From Aliiglaciecola lipolytica E3 (lineage in GTDB: Bacteria; Pseudomonadota; Gammaproteobacteria; Enterobacterales; Alteromonadaceae): a stretch of DNA of 64,000 nucleotides. The position numbers were made by a program, and so were the translations under genes. Shown here piece after piece: positions 19,424 through 28,011 of this stretch. Each line of letters opens with the position of its first letter. The stretch's first letter is position 1. The notes under the pieces are model-generated. The model did no database searches, was not told the origin of the DNA, and saw nothing but the letters and a program-made list of their open reading frames with translations. The stretch lies in NCBI RefSeq assembly GCF_000314975.1, contig NZ_BAEN01000004.1, positions 1 to 64,000 on the forward strand, written 5' to 3'.

Positions 19424-19464
19424 GCGGTTTATGTTACTTTAGAGGGGAAAATCCCTAGAACCCC
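19424..19464 (-). repeat. Tn3-type terminal inverted repeat, right
   Basis: It is the reverse complement of the left repeat over all 41 bases (GCGGTTTATG ... TAGAACCCC). It lies 98 bases upstream of the transposase start, so the transposase promoter is probably within or next to it. Confidence 0.92.
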
Positions 19465-19498
19465 GATCAAGAATAATTTCAATACCTCAAAATCTAAA

Positions 19499-19525
19499 TG
19501 GTAATCATTATCATTATCATTATCG
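19499..19525. promoter_or_regulatory. Fur box upstream of the TonB2-type operon
   Basis: GGTAATCATTATCATTATCATTATCGG contains three consecutive ATTATC hexamers, matching the Fur consensus built of NATWAT/ATTATC units. It lies 54 bases before the DUF3450 gene, where it would overlap the promoter. Iron-replete repression of the operon follows from established Fur function. The Tn3-type element ends just upstream, so any control sites farther upstream have been displaced. Confidence 0.85.
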
Positions 19526-19578
19526 GTTAAGGTAGGGTTCTTAAATTTATTATTGTCAAAAACTCAAGATAGGCGCTT

Positions 19579-20331
19579 ATGCGAGTATTTATGATTTCAA
19601 GTTGTTTGTTATTTAGCTGCTTAGCAAAAGCAGTTCCGACCGATCTGGATAAATTGGTTAATCGGTGGGTTCAACTTGAGCAGCAAATTAGCACACTAAA
19701 CGCCAATTGGAGAGAGAGGAAACCCCTTCTAGAGCAACAGTTGCAATTGTTAAAAGCAGAAAATAAAACCTTAAGTGCAATGATGCAAGATGACACTACT
19801 CATAATGATGAAATTGACGAGCGTCGATTAGCATTATTGTCACAACAAACCGAACTAGAAAAAACTCAAAATAGGTTATCTAGTCAATTGGAAAAAGTGC
19901 AACAACTATTGATTGGAATTTATCCTCAACTTCCACCTCCGCTCCAGCAGCAATGGGAAACAGAATTGTTGGTGTTGGATTCTTTATCCGAAAACGGTGA
20001 GCGTCTGGAAAAGCAACTTTATTTATTGGATAGCATGCAAAAGTACAATCAACGCATTGTTACTCATCAAACTAGCATGACCTTTGAAAATCACATGGAA
20101 GTGCAAGTAGAACAAGTGTTTTTAGGAACTTCAAGGGGGTGGTATGTGAGTCTAGACGGGCGATTTTGGGGAAGTGGGCATAGTTCTCCTAGCGGTTGGG
20201 TTTGGCAAGCACAACCTACGAGCGTGAATGCTGATGCATTACTCGATTTTGTAACAGCCATTAAAAATGTGAATCAAGCTAAGCTTGTGAGCCTGCCAAT
20301 AGTGCTAGGAAGTAAACAATATGAGAATTAA
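19579..20331 (+). CDS. DUF3450-family periplasmic coiled-coil protein
   Basis: The 250-residue protein has a signal peptide (MRVFMISSCLLFSCLAKA), a long coiled coil (about residues 25-125, QLEQQISTLNANW onward), and a C-terminal part with RGWYVSLDGRFWG, as in DUF3450 proteins. These proteins are encoded at the head of TonB2/TonB3-type clusters in Vibrio and Alteromonadales. Their role is not settled; a periplasmic partner of TtpC is plausible. It is first in the operon after the Fur box and overlaps ttpC by 11 bases. Confidence 0.8.
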   Translation: MRVFMISSCLLFSCLAKAVPTDLDKLVNRWVQLEQQISTLNANWRERKPLLEQQLQLLKAENKTLSAMMQDDTTHNDEIDERRLALLSQQTELEKTQNRLSSQLEKVQQLLIGIYPQLPPPLQQQWETELLVLDSLSENGERLEKQLYLLDSMQKYNQRIVTHQTSMTFENHMEVQVEQVFLGTSRGWYVSLDGRFWGSGHSSPSGWVWQAQPTSVNADALLDFVTAIKNVNQAKLVSLPIVLGSKQYEN

Positions 20332-21658
20332 AATTACCAGTTGTTTAATTCTCATGTACGTTCTTTTGAGTAATACGGCAATTGCTCAAGATGCGGTTTC
20401 TAAAAGTTTACTTGTAGATATTCAAAACGCTCAACAACGTTTGAATAAATTAGAAGAAAACATTGCCAATGAAACTCGGAGTCTTGCTGAAGAAATCCAA
20501 AAACAGCAAAATCAAGTGCTGTCTCTTCGCCAAAAAGTAGCTGTCAAACGCAGGGTACTGGATGACCAAACCTTGGCATTATCAAAAATAGAATCGCGGG
20601 TAAATGAATGGCAACGCCAAGAAAATTACCAGCAAAATATGTTGATTGACATTGCGCAACGAAACGGTCTGTCGGGTGAACAATTAGCATCAATGACTAC
20701 TGGGCTTGGAGATTCCCAAAGTTACTTGACTACATTAGCTATACAGCAACGAAACTCACTTAATTTAGATTGGACAGAGCAACGCATTTTGCTCAGTAAT
20801 GGCCAATATCAAAATGCCAAAGTGTTGCAAGCAGGGCCAGTAAAATGGTTTCTATTGCCACAAAGTAAGCAAACTGGTTTGCTAGATAGTGAAAACAAAG
20901 TTCAACTAAATTTCAATGCCGATATCAGTCAACAACTACTTTCTCTTTTTGAAACTAAGCGTGGGCTTATCACCTTCGATCCTACCCTTGGCAATGTGGT
21001 CAAAAAGCAACAACAACAAGAAAGTCCTGCTCAGCACTTATTGCGCGGAGGAGTCTGGGTTATTCCTATTATTGGGTTTGGTTTTTTCGCATTAATGATT
21101 GGTATCGCTAAGAGTGTGCAATTGTATCGATTGCCAAAACTCCAACCCATGTTGGCCGAAAGAATAGAATTATTGCAGGCATCAGCTAATGCTTCAGACC
21201 AATTAAGTAACTTATCTAAAAACTTAAAAGGAGCGCAAAAACAACTCGTTGAAATTACGTTGGATTGCAGCGTCGGGGAAAAACGCGATAACAGGCTTTT
21301 AGCGTTTTTACTTGAATATAGGCAAAGGCTTCAGTCGAATTTAGGCGCAGTGGCAATTACGGCATCAGTTGCTCCCCTTATCGGTTTACTTGGCACCGTA
21401 TCGGGCATGATAGAAACCTTTAAGATGATGAGTTTATTCGGCACTGGTGATCCAACTATTGTCTCTGGAGGCATATCCAAAGCACTAATTACAACTGAGT
21501 TGGGTTTGGTTGTCGCAATACCTGCATTGGTGATTCATGCCTTGTTAAATCGCTTTATCCGTAATCACAACACGCAGCTAGATGCCACAGCCATCAAACT
21601 TGGCAAAGTCTCTACACAAAACCCGCCCGCAAATGAACTTCAAGAGCAGGCGGCATAA
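20321..21658 (+). CDS. ttpC: TtpC-like MotA/TolQ/ExbB proton-channel protein with periplasmic coiled coil
   Basis: The 445-residue protein has a signal peptide (AIAQDAV near residue 23), a periplasmic coiled coil (about 25-110) and a globular part. Three C-terminal transmembrane segments follow, with the TolQ/ExbB signature LGAVAITASVAPLIGLLGTV and GISKALITTELGLVVAIPAL. This two-part structure is that of TtpC, shown in Vibrio TonB2 systems to be needed besides ExbB. It overlaps the DUF3450 gene and is 19 bases before exbB. The symbol is by analogy. Confidence 0.85.
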   Translation: MRIKITSCLILMYVLLSNTAIAQDAVSKSLLVDIQNAQQRLNKLEENIANETRSLAEEIQKQQNQVLSLRQKVAVKRRVLDDQTLALSKIESRVNEWQRQENYQQNMLIDIAQRNGLSGEQLASMTTGLGDSQSYLTTLAIQQRNSLNLDWTEQRILLSNGQYQNAKVLQAGPVKWFLLPQSKQTGLLDSENKVQLNFNADISQQLLSLFETKRGLITFDPTLGNVVKKQQQQESPAQHLLRGGVWVIPIIGFGFFALMIGIAKSVQLYRLPKLQPMLAERIELLQASANASDQLSNLSKNLKGAQKQLVEITLDCSVGEKRDNRLLAFLLEYRQRLQSNLGAVAITASVAPLIGLLGTVSGMIETFKMMSLFGTGDPTIVSGGISKALITTELGLVVAIPALVIHALLNRFIRNHNTQLDATAIKLGKVSTQNPPANELQEQAA

Positions 21659-21676
21659 CGTGAACAGGAAACAATT

Positions 21677-22117
21677 ATGAATCCCACTCAACAAGTTTTA
21701 GCTAACCCAATTATTTGGATGATCTTAGGCTTAGCTTTGGTCAGTTATAGCGTGTTATTGCATTTAATTTTCAGCCGCAACAGCAGTGAAGAAAGTCAAA
21801 TGAAAACAACGGGCTGGTTACAGACATTACCAGCAATGCTTAGCGCACTGCCTTTACTTGGGTTATTGGGCACGATTATCGGACTATTACAAACATTTGG
21901 GCAAATGGCTGCTGGCGGTATAGACGTACAGCAATTGCTAAGTAGTTCTATCGCCGACGCTATGTTAACAACCGAAGTTGGATTACTCATGGTCATTCCT
22001 GGTTGGGTAATGTTATCCGCTTTGCAACGAAAACAGCAAAATATGCAATTGCGCATTCAGGCACAACACTCTCAGCAATTGGAACCACAATTTACGGAGT
22101 TACAAGGTGCGCAGTAA
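21677..22117 (+). CDS. exbB: ExbB-like MotA/TolQ/ExbB proton-channel protein
   Basis: The 146-residue inner-membrane protein has one N-terminal membrane helix (WMILGLALVSYSVLLHLIF) and the conserved pair MLSALPLLGLLGTIIGLLQTF and SIADAMLTTEVGLLMVIPGW of ExbB. It is shorter than classical ExbB (about 240 residues), as usual for TonB2-type ExbB. With ExbD it forms the proton-driven motor that energises TonB. A ribosome site (AACAGGAAAC) precedes the start. Confidence 0.9.
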   Translation: MNPTQQVLANPIIWMILGLALVSYSVLLHLIFSRNSSEESQMKTTGWLQTLPAMLSALPLLGLLGTIIGLLQTFGQMAAGGIDVQQLLSSSIADAMLTTEVGLLMVIPGWVMLSALQRKQQNMQLRIQAQHSQQLEPQFTELQGAQ

Positions 22118-22511
22118 GTTAGAGCAACAACTTGCTCAGCCGCAACAAAATATTGACTTGTCGCCGCTGTTAGATGTGGTGTTCATTCTTTTGATTTTCT
22201 TTATTGTCACTACGGTCTTTGTGCGGGAAACAGGGATTGAAGTAGATAAACCGCAAGCGGTTTCCAGTGAACAACTTCAGCAGAATGTTATTTTAATTGC
22301 CATTAGTGACTCAGGTGACGTGGTATATGACAACGCTAATATTGGTGTTGCAGGCGTACTCTCGACTGTATCGCAATTACTAGGTGAGCAAAATAAATCG
22401 GTGGTCATTCAAGCTGATAAAAGCGTGCCAACCGAACTATTGGTGAAGGTGATTGATCAGGCTAAATTGGCCGGAGCAAGGCAGGTAAATATAGCAACTC
22501 AGGGATCCTAA
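22107..22511 (+). CDS. exbD: ExbD biopolymer transport protein
   Basis: The 134-residue protein has one membrane helix with the channel Asp in the motif NIDLSPLLDVVFILLIFFIV (about residues 15-34), then a periplasmic domain with VVIQADKSVP. The start is GTG at 22107, with ACGGAG seven bases upstream and an 11-base overlap with exbB. It pairs with the preceding ExbB to convert proton flow into TonB movement. Confidence 0.93.
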   Translation: MRSKLEQQLAQPQQNIDLSPLLDVVFILLIFFIVTTVFVRETGIEVDKPQAVSSEQLQQNVILIAISDSGDVVYDNANIGVAGVLSTVSQLLGEQNKSVVIQADKSVPTELLVKVIDQAKLAGARQVNIATQGS

Positions 22512-22512
22512 T

Positions 22513-23166
22513 ATGATTTTTACAAGTATATTTAAGCGATTTTTTATAGCTCCTTTAGTGGCGTCTTTGTTAATCGCAGGGTTAGTTAGCCTCGCACTGA
22601 GTATTCTAAGCCAAGACGCTTCTCAACAAGCGACCTTAACCGTAAGAAAGGTAAATTTAGCGGTGTTACCTCCACCGCCTAAGCCTAAAAGCCAACAACA
22701 AAAATCGCAGGTTGATAGCGCACCAGATATACAGCTAAATGTGGATGGTGGTGGAGTCAATATGGAATTTCAAATTACTGAGGCATTGCAGGATATGGCT
22801 GTCACTGAATTGCCTGAGATAAAGGTTCAGAACAGTCAAAACAGCTTAGTAGATATACTTAATTTCGATTGGCAAGCCTTTGGATTGTCTGACTTGGATG
22901 AAACACCAAGGTTACTCACCGATCTTAAAGTTCGATTCCCTGAAAGCCTAAAACGTAAAGGAGTAAGAAGCGCAGAAGTAGAGCTGGCGGTATTGATTGA
23001 CGAACATGGTGGTGTGTTACTTAAAAATATTATTCGAAACCAATACCCTGAGCTTAATACAGCGATAAAAAAACTAATTAGCCAAGCGCGATTTAGTATC
23101 CCTAAAAAAGATGGTGTTGCGGTTCAAGCAAGCTTCAATTGGCCATTGGAGTTTGCTGATTCATGA
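22513..23166 (+). CDS. tonB: TonB2-type energy transducer
   Basis: The 217-residue protein has an N-terminal membrane anchor (about residues 10-32), a short Pro-rich stretch (AVLPPPPKPKSQQQ) and a C-terminal TonB domain (PRLLTDLKVRFPESLKRKGV ... EVELAVLIDEHGGV ... ARFSIPKKDG). The proline spacer is much shorter than in classical TonB1, typical of TonB2 proteins. It spans the periplasm to outer-membrane receptors such as the one at 981-3443. It is two bases from exbD and overlaps the TPR gene. Confidence 0.9.
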   Translation: MIFTSIFKRFFIAPLVASLLIAGLVSLALSILSQDASQQATLTVRKVNLAVLPPPPKPKSQQQKSQVDSAPDIQLNVDGGGVNMEFQITEALQDMAVTELPEIKVQNSQNSLVDILNFDWQAFGLSDLDETPRLLTDLKVRFPESLKRKGVRSAEVELAVLIDEHGGVLLKNIIRNQYPELNTAIKKLISQARFSIPKKDGVAVQASFNWPLEFADS

Positions 23167-24509
23167 AGTTAATTCGTTACTGCTTATTACTATCTAATTG
23201 CATTATTTTGAATAACGCTTTTGGGGAAGAACTGATTAATACAGGCCAAGTACCTGTGATTTTACCTACGTTCAATAAACCTTTTTTGCAACGAGAAGCT
23301 AAAATAAGTGCACAAGAATATCCGTTAGCACAGACTCTTAAACCCTATTTAGAGAACGAAAATTATCAGCCAGCTTTAAAGTTACTAGCCGAATATAAGG
23401 AAACCAAAAGCCCAGCATTATTGTTGTTAGAAGCGCAATTAAGAATGCAACAAGAAGAGTTCAAGGAAGCGGAGAAGTTGTTAAAATTGGCATTAGAAGA
23501 TATGCCTGATTTCATTCGAGCTCATTTGGCGCTAGCGAGTGTATATCAATTCTTGCATAAGTCTAAAGAAGCCCAGTTAGCATTAAGTCAAGCGATTAGT
23601 TTAGGGGCTTCTGGTGCGACACATTTTGCACAACTAGGCTACTTAAATATGCAAAATAACGATTCGCAGAGTGCTATAGCGGCCTATCAACATGCATTAA
23701 TGTTAGCGCCCGAAAACATGGATATTCGTCAAGGGTTGTTGTTTGCATTAGTGCAAAGTGCCCAACATAACGCGGCACGAAATTTATTAACCGGTATGTT
23801 GCACAAACAGCCTGAAAATCATCAATTTTGGCTACAGCGAGCGAGTTTAGCGTTGCAGGCCGGTGATAAAAATATGGCCCTGAGTAGCGTGGAAGTGGCG
23901 ATAAGGTTAGGAGGGGAGAGTAAACAAGCACGTAACATGGCAATGCAACTCAATATCCAATTAAAGAATTATCAAAGAGCATTAGATCTGAGTTTACTCA
24001 TGTTGCAAGAACAGCAATTGGAATTTATCGAAATTGAAAAACTTCTTAGCTGGTTAGTTTCAAACGACGAATGGCACTATGTCGAAGCATTGCTTGACGG
24101 AACATCAGTACTGGGATTAACTCTTAACCAAACGCAACAAAGCCAGCTCCTGTATTTCCGTGGCCAAATTGCACGACAAAATCAAGTTTTATCGGAGGCG
24201 AAAAAGACTTGGAAACAGGCTATTAAGCTTGATCCTTCCAATGGAAACGCGTTATTAGCACTAGCTAAGTTGATGGCTTTCAATGCCGCGTTTGCCGAAG
24301 CGGATCTTTATTATCAGCGAGCAGAAAAACTACCTGAACTAGCATTGCCGGCTAAGCTGGGAAGAGCACAGCTTTATGTTGATCAACATGACTACGAGGC
24401 TGCGTTGAGTTTATTGCAGCGCACCCATTCAGAATATCCCCATCGTCACGATTTACTTAAGAACATACGAATTTTAAGTAATTTAGTGAATAGTCAACAA
24501 ACTATCTAG
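23163..24509 (+). CDS. TPR protein of the TonB2 cluster
   Basis: The 448-residue protein has a signal peptide (ILNNAFGEE near residue 20) and repeated TPR motifs, for example EFKEAEKLLKLALEDMPDFI, SQSAIAAYQHALMLAPENM, EAKKTWKQAIKLDPSNGNAL and DYEAALSLLQRTHSEYP. A TPR protein is a regular last member of DUF3450-ttpC-exbB-exbD-tonB2 clusters and may scaffold the complex in the periplasm. It overlaps tonB by ATGA. Confidence 0.85.
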   Translation: MKLIRYCLLLSNCIILNNAFGEELINTGQVPVILPTFNKPFLQREAKISAQEYPLAQTLKPYLENENYQPALKLLAEYKETKSPALLLLEAQLRMQQEEFKEAEKLLKLALEDMPDFIRAHLALASVYQFLHKSKEAQLALSQAISLGASGATHFAQLGYLNMQNNDSQSAIAAYQHALMLAPENMDIRQGLLFALVQSAQHNAARNLLTGMLHKQPENHQFWLQRASLALQAGDKNMALSSVEVAIRLGGESKQARNMAMQLNIQLKNYQRALDLSLLMLQEQQLEFIEIEKLLSWLVSNDEWHYVEALLDGTSVLGLTLNQTQQSQLLYFRGQIARQNQVLSEAKKTWKQAIKLDPSNGNALLALAKLMAFNAAFAEADLYYQRAEKLPELALPAKLGRAQLYVDQHDYEAALSLLQRTHSEYPHRHDLLKNIRILSNLVNSQQTI

Positions 24510-24534
24510 AACAACTATTCAATAGAGAAATTAT

Positions 24535-25701
24535 ATGCAAAATAATCGTTCCTTATTTAATGCTAGCAAACTTTTGTTATTAATTATGCTTGGCCTAAGC
24601 GTTTTCCAAGCTAATGCAGATACCAATGGCGAGCTTGAAAAAACGCAGTGCGACTCGCGCAAACAGTTCACTTATAGTTGGTCGTTTATGGAAAGTTGCG
24701 ATTTCACTCCAAGAGGTGGCTCGAGTAAAGGAGTAGCCGTTACGCTTGATCCTGAAACGCATCCTGGATGGTTATCGTTGCAACAAGAGGGTATCAGTAA
24801 TTTTGAAAAAGATCGGCGCGCTATTTTGGCGATGTCAGGGGCCTATCGAGTCAGTTTTGATTTCTTAGAAACCGTGGGATTTACTACCGACTATACACCT
24901 AGTCGCCCATATCAATCTTGGGGGACAGAGTTTGTGTACGTCGCAGAAGATAGTGGCGATTACATTAGCTTACAACATGTAATGGTAATGTATTTCATGC
25001 AAGATGACGGTTCTGTTTCTGACCCTATGGTAATGAAACATTGGCGTCAGGATTGGCAATTCCAAAAACGTGATCTTTTTGTGTACGCTGGAAATCATCG
25101 ATGGCAGCATAAAAACCTTAATGCAGACGAAGTCAAAGGGACATGGTCGCAAGCTGTTTATCAGGTGGATGATTCTCCGCGCTATGAATCTTTTGGTATC
25201 TGGCAGCATAATGATAGTTTTTCCAGTTGGTTAAGTGCGAAAACATGGCGGCCATTGCCACGTCGTGAAGGGAGCGTGCGGGATGATTATCAAGTATTAG
25301 AAGGGACCAACAGACACACTATTTTACCTAATGGTTGGGTACAAGAAGAAGAAAACCTTAAGTTAGTATTAGATTCAAATGGCAAAGTTGCTGCAAAAGT
25401 GCCGTATTTGGCAAAAGAGTTAGGCTTGGCTCGTTATGAACGCATAATTGATCATGACTTTAGTACAGGCGACGATTATTGGCAGAAATCCGCACAATTT
25501 TGGACCGATGTACGAGATGTGTGGCGCGAAACAATCAGTGCAAGTAATAGTATTGTTATTAATAAAAAAGTAGATGGTAATTTTATGTTTATGCCATTTT
25601 TCGCCAAAGCACAAAGTCTCGTTGATGGACAGGCATACAATTCAAACGTAAGTAAAACGGAAATTAAAAAAATGTTGTCGCCTTTTATTAAAGTTGAGTA
25701 G
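24535..25701 (+). CDS. DUF6607-family secreted protein
   Basis: The 388-residue protein has a signal peptide (cleavage near VFQANA, residue 28). Conserved blocks rich in aromatic residues follow: AYRVSFDFLETVGF, SWGTEFVYVAED, ISLQHVMVMYF and WRPLPRREGSVRDDY, then EGTNRHTILPNGWVQEEENL. These are features of the DUF6607 family, found beside TonB systems in marine bacteria. The function is unknown; location suggests a role in iron or heme acquisition under Fur. It is 25 bases after the TPR gene, with a GAGAAAT ribosome site. Confidence 0.8.
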   Translation: MQNNRSLFNASKLLLLIMLGLSVFQANADTNGELEKTQCDSRKQFTYSWSFMESCDFTPRGGSSKGVAVTLDPETHPGWLSLQQEGISNFEKDRRAILAMSGAYRVSFDFLETVGFTTDYTPSRPYQSWGTEFVYVAEDSGDYISLQHVMVMYFMQDDGSVSDPMVMKHWRQDWQFQKRDLFVYAGNHRWQHKNLNADEVKGTWSQAVYQVDDSPRYESFGIWQHNDSFSSWLSAKTWRPLPRREGSVRDDYQVLEGTNRHTILPNGWVQEEENLKLVLDSNGKVAAKVPYLAKELGLARYERIIDHDFSTGDDYWQKSAQFWTDVRDVWRETISASNSIVINKKVDGNFMFMPFFAKAQSLVDGQAYNSNVSKTEIKKMLSPFIKVE

Positions 25702-25739
25702 TCTACATTCATTAATTTGTTTACTTTTTAATTGGTCGT

Positions 25740-26288
25740 ATGGGAAACAAGCAGTTTTCAGAAATAATTGGCTTGGGCGACAGCGAAGCTAAATTCAATG
25801 TTTATATTCAAAATCGTCCCAATTTCTGTTTTGAACAACAAAAGGGCTGGCGCTCGCTAGATAAGAGAGAAATCTATGCCATAGGGCAGGCCTGTGGCAA
25901 TGGATGGCGTAAAGTGTTTAATGTATACGCCAAACTCTATTATGCCCTTCAAGGGGAGTTATTAGCCAAAACTAAAACACACTCAAGTTGGCAAGCTTAT
26001 CGTGACGATAAATTATTGCAAAAGGGCAGTGATACAGCGCTTATATTTTGCGAACCTGAATTCGCAATAGCTAAAGGGCTGCACATTATAATGGGCCGAA
26101 CCTACGCCAAGTCGCTACAGTTACCCAATACGCTCGTTTGGCTCAATCAGGAGTTTGCCATAGATACATTTAATCGAATTATCGTATGTCCATACTTCGA
26201 TTATCGACAGCTTTCGAACCAAAAAATCCTATTTTTAGTTGAGTTGATTAAAACCCATTTTTCAGCTCTGTTAACAGAAAATCGTTAA
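25740..26288 (+). CDS. conserved protein of unknown function, possibly DUF6942
   Basis: The 182-residue protein has no signal peptide or membrane segment. Recognisable blocks are FNVYIQNRPNFC, AIGQACGNGWRKVFNVYAK and HIIMGRTYAKSL. I associate these with a small family conserved in Alteromonadales (DUF6942, from memory and not checked). It lies 38 bases after the DUF6607 gene without a clear ribosome site. The end overlaps the convergent DUF3750 gene by four bases. Confidence 0.65.
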   Translation: MGNKQFSEIIGLGDSEAKFNVYIQNRPNFCFEQQKGWRSLDKREIYAIGQACGNGWRKVFNVYAKLYYALQGELLAKTKTHSSWQAYRDDKLLQKGSDTALIFCEPEFAIAKGLHIIMGRTYAKSLQLPNTLVWLNQEFAIDTFNRIIVCPYFDYRQLSNQKILFLVELIKTHFSALLTENR

Positions 26289-26815
26289 TCTGCATATCCA
26301 CTGCCAATCGCATTAAATGGCATTTTTAATTCCAGTTCAGGTACTTGCAGACCAATCCAAGCAGGAAAAGTGTTGCTGTTTGGACCTGGGAAAATCGTAT
26401 ATTCATTTGCCCATGGGTAGCGGCTAATGGCACTGGTAATTTGTGGAATCAGTCGTGCGGCCTTGTCCCCTTGAATTGACAGCACTTTTTGCGGCTCAGC
26501 ACCATACCAAAATCTATCTGGGGTGGGCGTTTTATATTCTCTAAGGGCAGGAAGGCCGCTTCTTACGCGCCAACCGACAACCTCGTACACAGTATATTCT
26601 GCGGCATTTTCGGTTTTTAACGCGATCCAAGTATGCACAGCAAACCAGCCTCGCCAGCTATATGCGTCAGCTGCATACACTTCAATGACAGCGCTTTTAT
26701 CTATGTCTGGACGCGGAGCAATACCTGCTGATTCTCTGCTAGCTGTGCGCCAAGAGTTATTTGAACATGCACTGACTACAACTAAAATAAGCAGCGCCAA
26801 AATGTACTTCTTCAT
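26285..26815 (-). CDS. DUF3750-family lipoprotein
   Basis: The 176-residue protein has a lipoprotein signal (LILVVVSACSNNS; lipid attachment at Cys17). A compact domain with YSWRGWFAVHTWIALK, VVGWRVRSGLPALREY and DRFWYGAEPQ matches DUF3750. PGPNSNTFPAWIGLQVPELE near the end resembles a Cys/Ser-less NlpC-like fold segment seen in this family. The function is unknown; it is probably attached to the envelope. It is monocistronic and convergent with the preceding gene. Confidence 0.8.
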   Translation of the reverse strand: MKKYILALLILVVVSACSNNSWRTASRESAGIAPRPDIDKSAVIEVYAADAYSWRGWFAVHTWIALKTENAAEYTVYEVVGWRVRSGLPALREYKTPTPDRFWYGAEPQKVLSIQGDKAARLIPQITSAISRYPWANEYTIFPGPNSNTFPAWIGLQVPELELKMPFNAIGSGYAD

Positions 26816-26980
26816 TCACTACCTTTTAAAAAACAAAAATGCCCAATTAAAAACATAGATCTACCAGGATTAACTATAATTCTATTTATCGATGCATTTC
26901 AGCCATATTCAACTTAAAAATGAGTTAACTCAGCTTTTAATTTTTATTTTGCAGTTAAACAAAGTAAATAGAATCGTGAA

Positions 26981-27493
26981 ATGAGTGAAAATAAAGCTCC
27001 ATTAGAATTGCTAATTTCAAACATCAAACGCCACCCTATTGTGTTGGTACTTACTGCGTTAGGCACACTATTGATAGTGCTATCTTCGGTAACGGATGCC
27101 AGCAAAAATTTACTAAGTCTATTTCAATCAACTGACAGAATAGAAATAAATGGTCAATGGCAGGCTAACGTAAAATATTCTTGGAATGAGGAAAGTGTGA
27201 CCGAAAAATTTCACTTTTATGGAGATGCTGAATCTTTAGCAGGCACAGCTTCATTTTTACAGCGTCCAAGGGGAATTGTAGAGGGTACGGTGAAAGGGAA
27301 TCGTGTTGAATTTAAGACTAAAACACAATCAATTGTGGGAAGTGGAGAAACTAATCTACTCGTTCACCATTATCAGGGGGTATATAGTCACAATGCGATT
27401 CATATTCTTATGTATAGCCAAGGAGGAAACACTCAGGGCGAACTCGCTGAATTCGATTTATTTCGAGCTTCGATAGACGAAAAGAGTGACTAA
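26981..27493 (+). CDS. single-pass membrane protein of unknown function
   Basis: The 170-residue protein has a short cytoplasmic start and one membrane helix (HPIVLVLTALGTLLIVLSS, about residues 17-36). A beta-rich domain follows with regular turns (INGQWQANVKYSWNEESVTE, GDAESLAGTASFLQRPRGIV, GVYSHNAIHILMYSQGG). No family recognised. The ATG is preceded only by a weak ribosome site (GTGAA). It ends 25 bases from the convergent DUF1294 gene. Confidence 0.65.
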   Translation: MSENKAPLELLISNIKRHPIVLVLTALGTLLIVLSSVTDASKNLLSLFQSTDRIEINGQWQANVKYSWNEESVTEKFHFYGDAESLAGTASFLQRPRGIVEGTVKGNRVEFKTKTQSIVGSGETNLLVHHYQGVYSHNAIHILMYSQGGNTQGELAEFDLFRASIDEKSD

Positions 27494-27518
27494 AGCTTAA
27501 AAGATTTAGTTATCTTCA

Positions 27519-27947
27519 TTAGCTGCGCACAAAGAAAAACCAAGTAAACCCGATTATGTTTACTATCACGGTTATCCAAAAAACAAATCTGAATTCTTTC
27601 TTTTGTGTCTTATGACGCAATGATTGTTGAGCAAAAATAGCGCCTGGCCAACCCCCTGCTATGGCGAGTAAATGAAGGGTTTTTTCTGGTATTCGCCGGC
27701 CTCCTTTTTTGGATTTTGATTTATCAAATGCGTAGATGATAAAGCTGACGAAACTCATCAATAAATAGAAGTAAACAATCTCTGTCGGAATCCTACCAAT
27801 AGCATTGCATCCTAAAACTACAATTAAAAATGTCAGCGCGAGATACACTGAAAATGGGCTGGTATGCTTGTTTTTAGAGGGGGTACTTCGTGATTTTAAA
27901 GGCATGTAAGTTGTTGCCACTTTGGTTAAATTAAAAGATCTACACAT
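27519..27947 (-). CDS. DUF1294-family membrane protein
   Basis: The 142-residue protein has three to four membrane helices and the DUF1294 core: SFVSFIIYAFDKSKSKKG, RRIPEKTLHLLAIAGGWPGA and HKTQKKEFRFVFWITVI. Many relatives carry an N-terminal cold-shock domain, which is lacking here. A second ATG at 27905 (MPLKSRST) would shorten it by 14 residues and is an equally possible start. The function is unknown. Confidence 0.8.
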   Translation of the reverse strand: MCRSFNLTKVATTYMPLKSRSTPSKNKHTSPFSVYLALTFLIVVLGCNAIGRIPTEIVYFYLLMSFVSFIIYAFDKSKSKKGGRRIPEKTLHLLAIAGGWPGAIFAQQSLRHKTQKKEFRFVFWITVIVNIIGFTWFFFVRS

Positions 27948-27961
27948 TATTTACACAGAAA

Positions 27962-27992
27962 ATCCCACTGCCAAAACAGTGAGATTTTTTCT
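27962..27992 (-). terminator. terminator after the blaI-M56 operon, probably bidirectional
   Basis: ATCCCACTG and CAGTGAGAT pair (one G-T) around CCAAAA, with a T-run on the plus strand and a weaker one on the minus strand. It lies 20 bases after the stop of the M56 gene (minus strand) and upstream of the DUF1294 start. Confidence 0.65.
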
Positions 27993-28011
27993 GTAAACAA
28001 ATGAATGCTTT

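Larger units (their letters stand above)
16254..19464 (-). mobile_element. minimal Tn3-family element (transposase only)
   Basis: A 3.2-kb unit is bounded by 41-bp near-perfect inverted repeats beginning GGGG, the hallmark of Tn3-family ends. The only gene inside is a full-length transposase; no resolvase, res site or cargo is present, as in Tn3-type insertion sequences such as the ISSod9/ISShfr9-like group. The 5-bp flanks (ATCGT left, GATCA right) do not match, so no target duplication is visible. Its right end lies about 35 bases before the Fur box of the TonB operon. Confidence 0.9.

Noticed and set aside
16249-19469. 5-bp target duplication of the Tn3-type element
   Set aside because: The flanks ATCGT and GATCA do not match in either orientation.
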